The translations under genes and the position numbers were made by a program. 64,000 nucleotides of DNA, taken from positions 1 through 64,000 of the forward strand of contig SCTY01000012.1 in NCBI GenBank assembly GCA_004297625.1, given 5' to 3'. Positions 21,053 to 29,868 of this stretch are shown in pieces (the stretch's first letter is position 1; each line of letters begins with the position of its first letter). The DNA is from Betaproteobacteria bacterium (lineage in GTDB: Bacteria > Pseudomonadota > Gammaproteobacteria > Burkholderiales > SG8-39). Below the pieces are notes generated by a model, which was given only the letters and a program-made list of their open reading frames with translations, made no database searches and was not told the DNA's origin.

Positions 21053-22333
21053 TTGCTGACCCGTTGGGCCTCGCTCTGCTTTGTGCTGTTGCTCGCCGCC
21101 GCGCCGAGCGCGCGCGCGCAGCTTTCGATCGAGATCACCGGGGCGACCGCGCAGCGCACGCCGATCGCCGTCGCGCCGTTTGCCGGCGAGGCGGCGTTGC
21201 CGGCGAGCATCAGCGGCATCGTGCGCGCCGATCTCGAGAGAAGCGGACTGTTCCGCGCCCTGGAGCTGCCGCCGCTCAATCCCGTTCCCACCGAAGCGTC
21301 GAACGTCAACTACGCCGAGTGGCGCTCGCGCCTCGCCGACGCGCTCGTGCTCGGCTCGGTGGCGAGCCGCGCCGATGGACGCTACGAGGTGAGGTTCCGG
21401 CTCTTCGACATCGTGAAGCAGGAGGATCTGCGCGGAGTGGCCTATACGCTCACCCGGGACCAGGTGCGCGCGACGGCGCACCGCATCGCCGACTACGTGT
21501 ACGAGAAGCTGACCGGCGAGCGCGGCGTCTTCTCCACGCGCATCGCCTACGTGGTGAAGCGCGGCACCCGCTACGAGCTGCAGATTGCGGACGCGGACGG
21601 CGCCGGCGCGGAAACCGCGCTCGCGTCCTTCGAGCCGATCATTTCGCCCGTCTGGTCGCCCGACGGGCGGCGGCTGGCCTATGTCTCGTTCGAGAACAAA
21701 AAGCCGGTCGTGTATGTGCATTCCCTGCTCGACGGCAAGCGCCAGGTCGCCGCGAACTTCAAGGGCTCCAACTCCGCGCCGGCCTGGTCGCCCGATGCCA
21801 AGACGCTGGCGGTGTCCCTGTCGCGCGAAGGGGGGTCGCAGATTTTCACGATCAATCCCGATGGAAGCCGGCTGCGCCGCCTGACGAGCTCGTCAGCGAT
21901 CGACACCGAGCCGCGCTATTCGCCCGACGGCAAGTGGCTATATTTCACGTCCGACCGCGGCGGCACGCCGCAGATCTACCGGATGCCCTCCGGCGGCGGC
22001 GAGCCGCAGCGGGTGACGTTCGAGGGCGGCTATAATGTTTCCCCACGCATATCGCCAGACGGCAAGATGCTGGCGTACATCACCCGCAACGACGGAAAGT
22101 TCCAGGTGGCGCTGCTCGATCTACAGAACAAGCAAGTGCAGATCATCACCGACAGCGACCGCGACGAATCACCGAGCTTCGCGCCCAACGGCCGCATGAT
22201 CCTGCTTGCGACGGTTCTGGGCGGCCGTGGCGTACTTTCCGCGGTGTCGGCGGACGGACGCTTCAAGCAGCGGCTCTCCGCCGCTACCGGAGGCGACGTG
22301 CGCGAGCCGGCCTGGGGACCGTTCATCGAATGA
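21053..22333 (+). CDS. tolB: TolB periplasmic beta-propeller
   Basis: 426 aa from a TTG start with GGAGGA about nine bases upstream; no ATG fits. Signal peptide with cleavage near ARAQ, an N-terminal alpha/beta domain (about 25-160), then a six-bladed propeller with repeated SPVWSPDGRRLAYVS-type blades. TolB binds Pal and TolA in the periplasm. The 43-bp gap after tolA is the longest within the operon. The stop overlaps an upstream in-frame ATG of pal. Confidence 0.96.
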   Translation: MLTRWASLCFVLLLAAAPSARAQLSIEITGATAQRTPIAVAPFAGEAALPASISGIVRADLERSGLFRALELPPLNPVPTEASNVNYAEWRSRLADALVLGSVASRADGRYEVRFRLFDIVKQEDLRGVAYTLTRDQVRATAHRIADYVYEKLTGERGVFSTRIAYVVKRGTRYELQIADADGAGAETALASFEPIISPVWSPDGRRLAYVSFENKKPVVYVHSLLDGKRQVAANFKGSNSAPAWSPDAKTLAVSLSREGGSQIFTINPDGSRLRRLTSSSAIDTEPRYSPDGKWLYFTSDRGGTPQIYRMPSGGGEPQRVTFEGGYNVSPRISPDGKMLAYITRNDGKFQVALLDLQNKQVQIITDSDRDESPSFAPNGRMILLATVLGGRGVLSAVSADGRFKQRLSAATGGDVREPAWGPFIE

Positions 22334-22347
22334 CCAAAGGAGGAAGC

Positions 22348-22905
22348 ATGGGAGCTAAGTTCAAGGCGGTTTTGACCGCAATCGTTGCCGCCGGAGTGCT
22401 GGCGGCGTGCGCGACGACCCCCGAGGAGCAGGCGCCGGCGGGCGTCGAGGGTCGCAAGCCGGGCGGCGAGCCGACCGCCGTGAAGCCGCAGCCCGTCAAG
22501 CCGGTGGACGTCACCGGGAAGCCCTCCGGCTCGCCGTTCGCGGTGCTCAAGGACCCGAACAACATCCTTTCGAAGCGCTCGGTCTACTTCGACTTCGACA
22601 AGTTCGACGTGAAGGAGCAATACCGGCCGCTCGTCGAGGCGCACGCCAAGTTCCTGCGCGAGAACCCGAGCGCCAAGATGCTCATTCAGGGCAACGCGGA
22701 CGAGCGCGGCAGCCGCGAGTACAACGTCGGCCTCGGCCAGCGCCGCTCCGACGCCGTGAAGAAGATGCTTCAGTTGCTCGGCGTGAAAGACAACCAGATG
22801 GAAGCGGTGAGCCTCGGCGAAGAGAAGCCCGCGTGCACCGAGCACGGCGAGGACTGCTATGCGAAGAACCGCCGCGACGACATGCTCTATAACGGCGAGT
22901 ACTGA
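22348..22905 (+). CDS. pal: Pal peptidoglycan-associated lipoprotein
   Basis: 185 aa. The start at 22348 is preferred over 22330 because AAAGGAGGAAGC precedes it and it gives a normal lipoprotein signal: LAAC with lipidated C21. A Pro/Lys linker is followed by an OmpA-like peptidoglycan-binding domain with VYFDFDKFDV and GNADERGSREYNVGLGQRR. It anchors the outer membrane to peptidoglycan and is the TolB partner. Ends with an ATG/TGA overlap to cpoB. Confidence 0.96.
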   Translation: MGAKFKAVLTAIVAAGVLAACATTPEEQAPAGVEGRKPGGEPTAVKPQPVKPVDVTGKPSGSPFAVLKDPNNILSKRSVYFDFDKFDVKEQYRPLVEAHAKFLRENPSAKMLIQGNADERGSREYNVGLGQRRSDAVKKMLQLLGVKDNQMEAVSLGEEKPACTEHGEDCYAKNRRDDMLYNGEY

Positions 22906-23702
22906 TGCGGCGCATCGCCGGCGCGCTTTTCGCATTCGCGGTCGCGGTTCCCTGCTTCGCGCAGGGATTGTTCGACGACAACGAGGCGCGCCGGCGCATC
23001 GAGGTGCTGCGCCAGCAGGTGACCGAGAGCCAGCGCCTCATCGACGAGCGGCTCTCGAAGATCGAAGCGGCGGTCGCCGGCGCCACCGATCGCAATGCGG
23101 TGCTCGATCTCGCGAGCCAGATCGAGGCGCTGCGCAGCGAGATCGCCCGCATGCGCGGGCAGGTCGAAGTGGTCGCCAACCAGGTGGAGACCGCCGAAAA
23201 GCGGCAGAAGGACCTCTACCTCGACATCGACACGCGCCTGCGCAAGCTCGAAGAGGCGCGCGAGAAGCAGGCGGCCGCGACTCCCGAGACGCCGGCGGCT
23301 GGCGCCGAGCCGCAGCCCGATCCGGGCGAGATGCGCGCCTACCAGGCGGCGCTCGACCAGTTCAAGCTCGGCAACTACGCGCTCGCCGTGTCCGCCATGC
23401 AGGGCTTCCTCGTCACCTACCCGAGCAGCAGTCTCGCGCCGAACGCGCAGTACTGGATCGGCATGGCCTATTCCGGCCAGCGCGACTACAAGAACGCGAT
23501 CGCCGCGCAGAGGAAGCTCCTCGCCTCATGGCCGGACAGCGAGAAGGCGCCCGACGGCATGCTCAGCATCGCGAGCTCGCAGGAAACCATGGGCGACCGG
23601 CGCTCCGCGCAGAAAACCCTGCAGGAACTCATCGCGCGCTACCCCAAGAGCAGCGCCGCGGCGAGCGCGAAGCAGCGCCTCGCCGTATTCTCGAAGCGCT
23701 GA
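22905..23702 (+). CDS. cpoB: CpoB (YbgF) cell-division coordinator
   Basis: 265 aa. Signal peptide ending near CFAQG, an N-terminal trimerising coiled coil (about 22-130), then three TPR repeats in the C-terminal half (AYQAALDQFKLGNYALA, AQYWIGMAYSGQRDY and following). CpoB binds TolA and PBP1B and coordinates outer-membrane constriction with septal peptidoglycan synthesis. Last gene of the Tol-Pal operon; the tRNA-Lys follows after about 85 bp. Confidence 0.94.
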   Translation: MRRIAGALFAFAVAVPCFAQGLFDDNEARRRIEVLRQQVTESQRLIDERLSKIEAAVAGATDRNAVLDLASQIEALRSEIARMRGQVEVVANQVETAEKRQKDLYLDIDTRLRKLEEAREKQAAATPETPAAGAEPQPDPGEMRAYQAALDQFKLGNYALAVSAMQGFLVTYPSSSLAPNAQYWIGMAYSGQRDYKNAIAAQRKLLASWPDSEKAPDGMLSIASSQETMGDRRSAQKTLQELIARYPKSSAAASAKQRLAVFSKR

Positions 23703-23787
23703 AGTCGCAAAACTGGCGCTCGCCGCGCCAGGACTGATAAAATCGCGCCCTTCCCGCGAGTTACCGCATCAAGCGCTCAAGCACATC

Positions 23788-23863
23788 GGGCCGTTAGCTC
23801 AGCTGGTAGAGCAGCGGACTTTTAATCCGTTGGTCGGCGGTTCGAATCCGCCACGGCCTACCA
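23788..23863 (+). tRNA. tRNA-Lys (TTT)
   Basis: 76 nt with encoded CCA. D arm TTAGCTCAGCTGGTAGAGC, anticodon loop CTTTTAA (TTT), T loop TTCGAAT. The first acceptor pair is G-T rather than G-C; otherwise regular. Followed within 8 bp by a terminator. Confidence 0.95.
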
Positions 23864-23870
23864 AACACGT

Positions 23871-23902
23871 AAAAGGCCTTAGCTTTCGCTAGGGCCCTTT
23901 TC
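23871..23902 (+). terminator. Rho-independent terminator after tRNA-Lys
   Basis: AAAAGGCCTTAGC pairs with GCTAGGGCCCTTTT around a TTTC loop, followed by a pyrimidine-rich tail. It should end the tRNA-Lys transcript, and the Tol-Pal read-through if present. Confidence 0.75.
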
Positions 23903-23921
23903 TTTGGCGAACGGGCTGCAG

Positions 23922-24090
23922 CTACTGCAGCATCGGATTGTCCTTCGGGTCGAGATAGTTGATGTCGAACGGACCCTCGCCGCTGATCTGGATCACCGTC
24001 GGCGCCTTGCTGAAGGCGTAGTGATGCGCCTTTGCGGGCAGGTAGTGATACCCGCCGGCTTTGAGGGCGTGCGGTCCGCGCGGCTGGCCA
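23922..24090 (-). pseudogene. Cupin-family protein, C-terminal remnant
   Basis: Reading the minus strand to the TAG at 23922 gives about 50 residues typical of the end of a small cupin: KAGGYHYLPAKAHHYAFSK, then VIQISGEGPFDINYLDP. Upstream residues turn into Arg/Ala-rich nonsense and no start with a ribosome site is present, so the N-terminal half of the barrel is lost. Cupins of this type bind a metal through paired His residues, two of which (AHHYA) remain. Confidence 0.55.
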
Positions 24091-24188
24091 GCCTCTCGAT
24101 GCGGCGCGTTGCGACACGCTCTCAGCAGGAAACGCCGGTTAAGGCCAAAGTAGCAAGCTCAAAGCAGATCACCGAGCGGCAGCGGCCC

Positions 24189-24737
24189 TCAGAAGAAGTG
24201 CACCGCCGTAGGGGCGAAGAAACCGATGCCGCAAAAGACCGCGCCGATCACGCCCAGCGCGCCGGCGATCCACGCAAGCGCCGGCATGGTCGTGATGATG
24301 GAGGCGGAAGCGAGCACGATCGCGATCTGCACCGAGGCCGAAGCGAGCTCGTAGTGGTGGTACGCCGCGAGCGAGCGGTCGCGCTTCTTCTCCGCTTCCT
24401 TGGCACGCGCGGCGAGCTCCTTGCGTCCTTCTCCGGTTTCCGGCTCGGACTGGTAGCGCTCCGCGTCTGCCGTCCACTTCGCCACCTGCTTCCTCGCCCC
24501 TTCGCCCGGGTTGCCGGCTTCGACTTCCTCGGCCGCGGTGCGCAGGACCGTCTGCCGGATGGTCTTCGCCTGGAAGAACGCCCAGAGGTTGGACGCTTCG
24601 ATGTTGTACGCGTGGCCCTCGGTCTGCGCGCCTTTGCCGAGCGTCTCGGCCAGCGCGAGCACCAGCGCGAGGATGGATATGAGGAGCGCTACTTCCTTGT
24701 TGCCGTGGTGACCGGCGTGCGCGTGTCCTGCGGACAT
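24189..24737 (-). CDS. DUF4337-family membrane protein
   Basis: 182 aa. His-rich N-terminus (GHAHAGHHG), a first membrane helix (about 16-32), then NLWAFFQAKTIRQT, a motif of the DUF4337 family. A charged helical hairpin region (75-125) precedes two more hydrophobic helices near the C-terminus (about 130-175). Function unknown. ATG preceded by GGAGGT. Monocistronic: the genes on both sides are unrelated. Confidence 0.75.
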   Translation of the reverse strand: MSAGHAHAGHHGNKEVALLISILALVLALAETLGKGAQTEGHAYNIEASNLWAFFQAKTIRQTVLRTAAEEVEAGNPGEGARKQVAKWTADAERYQSEPETGEGRKELAARAKEAEKKRDRSLAAYHHYELASASVQIAIVLASASIITTMPALAWIAGALGVIGAVFCGIGFFAPTAVHFF

Positions 24738-24817
24738 CGATTGATTGACCTCCTTGGATTAATTTAGCCGGGTTGGCGCCGAATTTGTTGACGAACGCGC
24801 GCGGATGAATACGATTC

Positions 24818-25132
24818 GTGGATATGGCAACACCACCGCAAAACCAAAATCCTCATCCGAGGCGCCGGCAGTCTACCGTCTATACCCGCACGCTGGTACG
24901 GGCGATCGAGATCGCCGGAAGCCCGGAGGAGCTCGCCGCGTTCCTTGCCAGCACCCCGGCCGAAATCGGTACCTGGGCCTCGGGCGCTTCCAACCCGCCG
25001 ATGCCGATCTTCCTCGCGCTCGTCGACGTAGTCGCCGCCAATGCTCTTACGCCGACGGCGCTGGAGAATCTGCCCGCCGCACGAGCGCGCCGCAGCACCG
25101 CCGCGCCTCGGCACGCGCTCACCAGTAGCTGA
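24818..25132 (+). CDS. Small predicted HTH (YdaS/Cro-like) protein
   Basis: 104 aa from GTG, or 102 from the ATG at 24824. After a basic N-terminus the segment RAIEIAGSPEELAAFL, then PAEIGTWASG and FLALVDVVAAN, has the helix pattern of short Cro/YdaS-like proteins common in Burkholderiales, though the recognition helix is not strongly basic. Possibly a DNA-binding regulator. Moderate certainty that it is a real gene; low certainty on role. Confidence 0.5.
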   Translation: MDMATPPQNQNPHPRRRQSTVYTRTLVRAIEIAGSPEELAAFLASTPAEIGTWASGASNPPMPIFLALVDVVAANALTPTALENLPAARARRSTAAPRHALTSS

Positions 25133-25219
25133 GAAACTCCTCGCGGCGTGCGATAGCAAGTTCAGCTTCAGGCGTCGTAGATTCCGGTCGTCGCTTTTAC
25201 CGCACCTGAACGGGTCACA

Positions 25220-25855
25220 GTGCTGATCTACGGTCTTCTCAGCCGGGCGCGCGCCCGGTACGCCGACTGGCGCGATGCCGCGCTCGACCGCAAATACGGC
25301 ATCGAAACGAAGGACGTCGTGACCGACATGGAGGCGACCGGCGTTTCCGGGGAACACGCGCCGCACGGCAACCACTACGAGCCCATCCAGCTCGCGGTCT
25401 TCGAGCGCATCGTGGCGGCCCTGCCGATATCGCCGGCCGAGTTCACCTTCGTGGACTTCGGCTCGGGCAAGGGTCGTGCCTTGGTGCTTGCCGCCGAGCA
25501 CGGATTCAGGCGCGCGATCGGCGTCGAATACGCCGTGCGGCTTCACGAGGCCGCCGAGCGGAACGTCGCCCGCTACCGCCGCCTGGGCGGCACCGGGATC
25601 CCGATCGAGCTGCATTGCGCGGATGCCGCCGAGCTCGAGCTGCCGCCCGAGGAGTCCGTCTGCTTTTTCTACAACCCCTTCGACGGCGTTGTGATGGCAA
25701 AAGTGCTCGCCAATATCCGCGCCTCGCTGCACGCGGCGCCGCGCCGCCTCTTCGTCGTCTACCGCAACCCGCGGCACCCGGAGGTCATGGCGAACAGCGG
25801 GTTCCTGCGCTGCGTCGGCCGCAATTCGACGTTCGAGATATATGCCGCAAAATGA
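25220..25855 (+). CDS. Class I SAM-dependent methyltransferase
   Basis: 211 aa from GTG. SAM-binding motif I is clear: FVDFGSGKGRALVLAAE (about 80-96), with an acidic end of strand 2 in GVEYAVRLHEAAERN and motif IV-like CFFYNPFDG. N-terminal 60 residues are helical, with no membrane segment. Substrate cannot be predicted. It ends at a strong terminator and is not in an operon. Confidence 0.8.
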   Translation: MLIYGLLSRARARYADWRDAALDRKYGIETKDVVTDMEATGVSGEHAPHGNHYEPIQLAVFERIVAALPISPAEFTFVDFGSGKGRALVLAAEHGFRRAIGVEYAVRLHEAAERNVARYRRLGGTGIPIELHCADAAELELPPEESVCFFYNPFDGVVMAKVLANIRASLHAAPRRLFVVYRNPRHPEVMANSGFLRCVGRNSTFEIYAAK

Positions 25856-25856
25856 A

Positions 25857-25893
25857 ACGCCCCGGCGGCTTGCGCGACCGGGGCGTCTTTGTT
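25857..25893 (+). terminator. Rho-independent terminator after methyltransferase
   Basis: ACGCCCCGG and CCGGGGCGT form a 9-bp GC-rich stem around a 12-nt loop, followed by CTTTGTTG. Placed directly behind the TGA of the methyltransferase gene. Confidence 0.8.
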
Positions 25894-25908
25894 GCGTTGC
25901 CTAGGCAG

Positions 25909-25927
25909 CCGGCCAGCTACTGGCCGG
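25909..25927 (-). terminator. Compact GC hairpin behind the 25-codon ORF
   Basis: CCGGCCAG-CTA-CTGGCCGG is a perfect 8-bp stem with a 3-nt loop, about 11 bp beyond the stop of the small minus-strand ORF. No T-run follows, so it may stabilise the RNA end rather than terminate. Confidence 0.4.
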
Positions 25928-25937
25928 ACTCCTGTAC

Positions 25938-26015
25938 TTAGGATTGACCCCCAAGAGAGCGGGCTGATCCTCCGTTCGAGTCCTGCCGGCCGGTGTTGCC
26001 TTGGTCGTCTCTCAC
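25938..26015 (-). CDS. Putative 25-aa microprotein with near-ideal ribosome site
   Basis: GTG start seven bases after AAAGGAGGTGATCC, which is a full complement of the 3' end of 16S rRNA. The 25 codons give a polar, Gly/Ser/Asn/Gln-rich peptide (MRDDQGNTGRQDS..., ending LGGQS) without Cys or hydrophobic segments. A compact hairpin follows. Divergent from the DegP-type protease gene, with 97 bp between starts. I recognise no family. It might be a regulatory peptide, a modified-peptide precursor or a leader. Alternatively the sequence may matter on the other strand, where it mimics the 16S tail inside the protease 5' UTR. Confidence 0.4.
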   Translation of the reverse strand: MRDDQGNTGRQDSNGGSARSLGGQS

Positions 26016-26112
26016 GGGATCACCTCCTTTCGAAATTGCCAGCCGCCAGTTTAACGTAAGCGGCGGCCGGTACACTACGCGTCGGCCCGGCACCGGTAAA
26101 ACCGCCCAAAAG

Positions 26113-27426
26113 ATGCCCGCGCACATCCTGCCTATCGTCTTTGCCCTATTCGCGGCAAGCGCGCAGGCGCAGATCCCGGCTGTCGCGACGCGCGACGGTC
26201 TGCCGACGCTCGCGCCAATCCTCGAGAAAGTGACTCCGGCGGTGGTGAACATCGCCGTGCTGCAGCGCAGCCCCGAGGAGCAGAACCCGCTGCTGCGCGA
26301 CCCGTTCTTCCGCCGCTTCTTCGGCGTGCCGGAAGACAACGAGCCGCAGATCGCCGCCGGCTCGGGGGTCATCGTCGATGCGGCCAACGGCTACGTGATG
26401 ACCAACGCGCACGTCGTCAAGGACGCGCGCGAGGTGATGGTCACGCTCAAGGACAACCGGCGGCTGCCGGCGAAGCTCATCGGCGCGGACCCGGGCACCG
26501 ATATCGCGCTCGTCAAGGTGGAGCCGAAGAACCTCGTGGCGGCGAAGATCGGCGACTCGGACGCGCTCCAGGTGGGCGATTTCGTGCTCGCCATCGGCAA
26601 CCCGTTCGGCCTCGGCCAGACCGTGACCTCGGGCATCGTTTCCGCGCTCGGCAGGAGCGGCCTTTCGGTGGAAGGCTACGAGCATTTCATCCAGACCGAC
26701 GCTTCCATCAATCCCGGCAACTCGGGCGGCGCGCTCATCAACCTGAAGGGCGAGCTCGTCGGCATCAATACCGCGATCATCGGGCCTTCGGGCGGCAACG
26801 TCGGCATCGGCTTCGCGGTGCCTTCGGTGATGGCGCGCGCGGTCATGGATCAGCTGATCCGCTATGGCGAGGTAAAGCGCGGGCGCCTCGGCGTCAGCAT
26901 GCTGGACGTCGCCGGCCGCGAGGGTGCGGCGATCGCCGAAGTGCAGTCCGACTCACCGGCGGCGCAGGCGGGCCTGCGCAAGGGCGACGTCGTGACGGCG
27001 CTCAACGGGCGGCCGGTGCGCGGCGCGGCGGAGCTGCGCGCGCGCCTGGGCGTCGTTCCGGTCGGAGAAACGGTCGAGCTGCGCGTGCAGCGCGGGGTCG
27101 AGACGCGCAACCTGAAGGCGCGCATCGGGCCGATCGAGGGCAGCGAATCGAGCGCGGGCGGGCAGTCGCTTCCCGAGCTTGCGGGCGCCGCGTTCCAGGA
27201 CGTCGAACGAAGCGGCCTGGCTGGCCACAACCGCGCGGTGCTGGTGAGCGCCGTAAAGGCCGATTCGCCGGCATTCAGCCATGGGCTGCGCGCGGGCGAC
27301 CTGATCGTCGGCGTGAACCAGCGCCGCGTGGGCTCGGTGAAGGAGCTCGCAACGGCGCTGCGCTCCAAGGGCGCGATGCTGAACGTCCTGCGCGGCGACA
27401 CGCTGCTCAGCATCCCGGTGAGCTGA
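26113..27426 (+). CDS. DegP/DegQ-type periplasmic serine protease
   Basis: 437 aa from the ATG at 26113, which begins a clean signal peptide cleaved after AQAQ; the open frame extends further upstream without a signal. Trypsin-fold protease with triad H100 (TNAHVV), D130 (GTDIALVK) and S204 (NPGNSGGAL). Two PDZ domains follow (about 275-350 and 375-437), the second with SPAFSHGLRAGDLIVGVN. This family degrades or refolds damaged envelope proteins. The 5' UTR carries an anti-Shine-Dalgarno-like stretch belonging to the divergent small ORF. Confidence 0.92.
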   Translation: MPAHILPIVFALFAASAQAQIPAVATRDGLPTLAPILEKVTPAVVNIAVLQRSPEEQNPLLRDPFFRRFFGVPEDNEPQIAAGSGVIVDAANGYVMTNAHVVKDAREVMVTLKDNRRLPAKLIGADPGTDIALVKVEPKNLVAAKIGDSDALQVGDFVLAIGNPFGLGQTVTSGIVSALGRSGLSVEGYEHFIQTDASINPGNSGGALINLKGELVGINTAIIGPSGGNVGIGFAVPSVMARAVMDQLIRYGEVKRGRLGVSMLDVAGREGAAIAEVQSDSPAAQAGLRKGDVVTALNGRPVRGAAELRARLGVVPVGETVELRVQRGVETRNLKARIGPIEGSESSAGGQSLPELAGAAFQDVERSGLAGHNRAVLVSAVKADSPAFSHGLRAGDLIVGVNQRRVGSVKELATALRSKGAMLNVLRGDTLLSIPVS

Positions 27427-27451
27427 GCAGCGCGCAGATCCTGCGCTCGCG

Positions 27452-29587
27452 TCAAGCCGCGGCCGGCGCGACTCCCTGATGGCGGGAAATGCGCTTCACG
27501 TCGGCAAGGCGCCTAAGCGCGCGCATGACGCGCGCAAGGTGCTGGCGGTTCGCCACCTCGAGCACCAGGCGCATTGTCGTGAAAAGCGCCCGATCCTCGT
27601 CCATGCTGATCGCGTCGATGTTCGAGCCGGCCTCGGCGATCTCGGAGGCCACCTTGGCAAGCACGCCGCGCTGGTTGTGCACCGTAACGTTAATCGCGGC
27701 CTGGAAGAGCCGCGTGGTGCGCGTATCCCACTCGACGTCGATCCACTGCTCGGGCTCTTTCTTGCGCGAGCGCTCGATGGCGCTGCAATCCGAGACGTGG
27801 ACCACGAGGCCCTGCCCTTTCTTGATCGAGCCGACGATGGCGTCGCCCGGGATGGGACGGCAGCAGGTTGCGAGCTGCACCGCCATGCCTTCGGTGCCGC
27901 GGATGGTGACGCTGCCCGCGGGGCGCGGCTCTTCGCGGTGCGCGTCGGGCCGCCGCAGCATGCGCCGCGCCACGACCGCGGGCAGGCGCTTGCCAAGCCC
28001 GATGTCGGCGAGCAGCTCCTCGCGCGAGCGAGCCCCGCCGTCCCTGAGCGCGCGGTCCCACGCTGCCTCGTCGATCTCCGCAAGCGAGCTCGCCAGCGTT
28101 TTCAGCGCCTGGTCGAGCAGGCGCTCGCCGAGGCCCGCCGATTCCTCGTACTGCATGGTCTTGAGGAAGTGGCGGATGTTCGAGCGCGCCTTGGCGGTGC
28201 GCACGTACTGCAGCCATCCCGGATTGGGCTTGGCGTGGCTCGCGGTGATGATCTCCACGCGATCCCCATTGCGAAGTTCAGTTCGCAATGGAACGAGCTC
28301 GCTGTTCACCTTGGCCGCCACGCAGCGGTTGCCGATGTCCGTGTGCACCGCGTAAGCGAAGTCCACCGCAGTCGCGCCGCGCGGCAGCGAAAGGATTCTT
28401 CCCTTCGGCGTGAACACGTAGACCTCATCGGGAAAGAGGTCGACCTTCACGTGCTCGAGAAACTCGTGCGGATCACCGGACTGGTGCTGGATCTCGAGGA
28501 GCGATTGCAGCCACAGGTGCGTCTGCTTCTGCAGCTCGGAGAGCTTGTCGGTGTCGTCCTTGTACAGCCAGTGCGAGGCCACGCCGGACTCGGCGAGCCG
28601 GTGCATCTGCTCGGTGCGGATCTGGACTTCCACCGGCACGCCGTGCTGGCCGATGAGGTCGGTATGAATGGACTGGTAGCCGTTCGCCTTGGGAATGGCG
28701 ATGTAGTCCTTGAACTTCCCCGGGATAGGCTTGAAGAGCGAATGCAGCGCGCCCAGCGCGAGGTAGCACGAGGGCACGTCCTTCACGATGACGCGGCAGC
28801 CGAAGATATCGTGGATCTCCGAGAAACTCACGCGCTTCTCCGACATCTTCCGGTAGGTGGAGTAGACGTGCTTCTCGCGTCCCTGCACGGTGGCCTCGAT
28901 GCCGCTTTCGGCGAGCTTCTTCTTGATCGCCTCCAGCGTGCGGCCGATCATCTCGCGCCGGTTGCCGCGCGCGGCCTTGGTCGCCTTGGCGAGCACGCGA
29001 TAGCGCAGCGGGTAGAGGTGCGAGAAGGCGAGCTCCTGCAGCTCGTGGTAGAGCTTGTTGAGGCCGAGGCGGTTCGCGATCGGCGCGTAGATCTCCATCG
29101 TCTCGCGCGCGATGCGGCGGCGCTTGGCGGGCGGCACGGCGCCGAGCGTGCGCATGTTGTGCAGCCGGTCGGCGAGCTTGATGAGGATGACACGCACGTC
29201 GCGCGCCATCGCGAGCAGCATCTTGCGGAAGTTCTCGGCCTGCGCGTCCTCGGCGGACTGGAACTCGATGCGGTCGAGCTTGGAGACGCCGTCGACGAGC
29301 TCGGCGACCGGCTTGCCGAAGGTGTCGGAGATCTCGTCCTTGGTGACCGAGGTGTCCTCGGTGACGTCGTGCAGCAGCGCGGCGATCAGCGTCTGGCTGT
29401 CGAGGTGCCAGTCCGCGAGGATCTCCGCCACCGCGAGCGGATGCGAGATGTAGGGGTCGCCCGACTGCCGGATCTGGCCGGCATGGGCGGCCTCGGAAAA
29501 GCGGTAGGCCTCGGCGAGGCGCGCGACGTCCTTGGCCTTGAGATAGCCGAAGCGGTCCTGCTCTAGCGTGGGTACTGCGGCAGCCAT
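27452..29587 (-). CDS. spoT: SpoT/Rel bifunctional (p)ppGpp synthase/hydrolase
   Basis: 711 aa. An N-terminal HD hydrolase domain with HAGQIRQSGDPYISHP (His35, His49) and HDVTED (73-78), then the (p)ppGpp synthetase domain with KPNGYQSIHT-like KANGYQSIHTDLIG. The TGS domain (about 390-450, VYVFTPKGRIL) and the C-terminal ACT domain (about 635-700, VTVHNQRGVLAKVASEI) complete the family layout. It sets the stringent-response alarmone level. Downstream of rpoZ (38-bp gap), the usual proteobacterial order. Hydrolase motifs are intact, so SpoT-like bifunctionality is expected. Confidence 0.96.
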   Translation of the reverse strand: MAAAVPTLEQDRFGYLKAKDVARLAEAYRFSEAAHAGQIRQSGDPYISHPLAVAEILADWHLDSQTLIAALLHDVTEDTSVTKDEISDTFGKPVAELVDGVSKLDRIEFQSAEDAQAENFRKMLLAMARDVRVILIKLADRLHNMRTLGAVPPAKRRRIARETMEIYAPIANRLGLNKLYHELQELAFSHLYPLRYRVLAKATKAARGNRREMIGRTLEAIKKKLAESGIEATVQGREKHVYSTYRKMSEKRVSFSEIHDIFGCRVIVKDVPSCYLALGALHSLFKPIPGKFKDYIAIPKANGYQSIHTDLIGQHGVPVEVQIRTEQMHRLAESGVASHWLYKDDTDKLSELQKQTHLWLQSLLEIQHQSGDPHEFLEHVKVDLFPDEVYVFTPKGRILSLPRGATAVDFAYAVHTDIGNRCVAAKVNSELVPLRTELRNGDRVEIITASHAKPNPGWLQYVRTAKARSNIRHFLKTMQYEESAGLGERLLDQALKTLASSLAEIDEAAWDRALRDGGARSREELLADIGLGKRLPAVVARRMLRRPDAHREEPRPAGSVTIRGTEGMAVQLATCCRPIPGDAIVGSIKKGQGLVVHVSDCSAIERSRKKEPEQWIDVEWDTRTTRLFQAAINVTVHNQRGVLAKVASEIAEAGSNIDAISMDEDRALFTTMRLVLEVANRQHLARVMRALRRLADVKRISRHQGVAPAAA

Positions 29588-29625
29588 GGGAGCGTCAGAG
29601 CATTCTCCCTGACCGCTCCTCGGGC

Positions 29626-29853
29626 TTACAAGCCGGGCGTGCTAGGCGGTGTGGGGTTTTTCTTGAGTACTTCGGTGCCCACCTTGCCGGCTGCGATCTC
29701 GCGCAACGCGATCACGGTGTACTTGTCGCGGTTCGGCTCCACGGTTGGCGAAGCGCCGGCGCCGAGCTGGCGCGCGCGATAGGTCGCGGCAAGCGTGAGA
29801 TGGAAGCGGTTGGGGATGCGTTTCAGGCAGTCGTCGACGGTAATTCGGGCCAT
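29626..29853 (-). CDS. rpoZ: RNA polymerase omega subunit
   Basis: 75 aa. Starts [19 protein letters not shown], the conserved omega N-terminus, followed by [10 protein letters not shown] and [14 protein letters not shown]. It folds around the beta' subunit to aid assembly and links RNA polymerase to ppGpp binding. Lies 15 bp after gmk and before spoT. Confidence 0.97.
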   Translation of the reverse strand: MARITVDDCLKRIPNRFHLTLAATYRARQLGAGASPTVEPNRDKYTVIALREIAAGKVGTEVLKKNPTPPSTPGL

Positions 29854-29868
29854 GTTCTCTTTCCGGGA

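Noticed and set aside
22330..22347. Upstream ATG for pal overlapping the tolB stop
   Set aside because: The ATG at 22348 has the Shine-Dalgarno sequence and yields a normal lipoprotein signal; the upstream six residues would lengthen the n-region without need.
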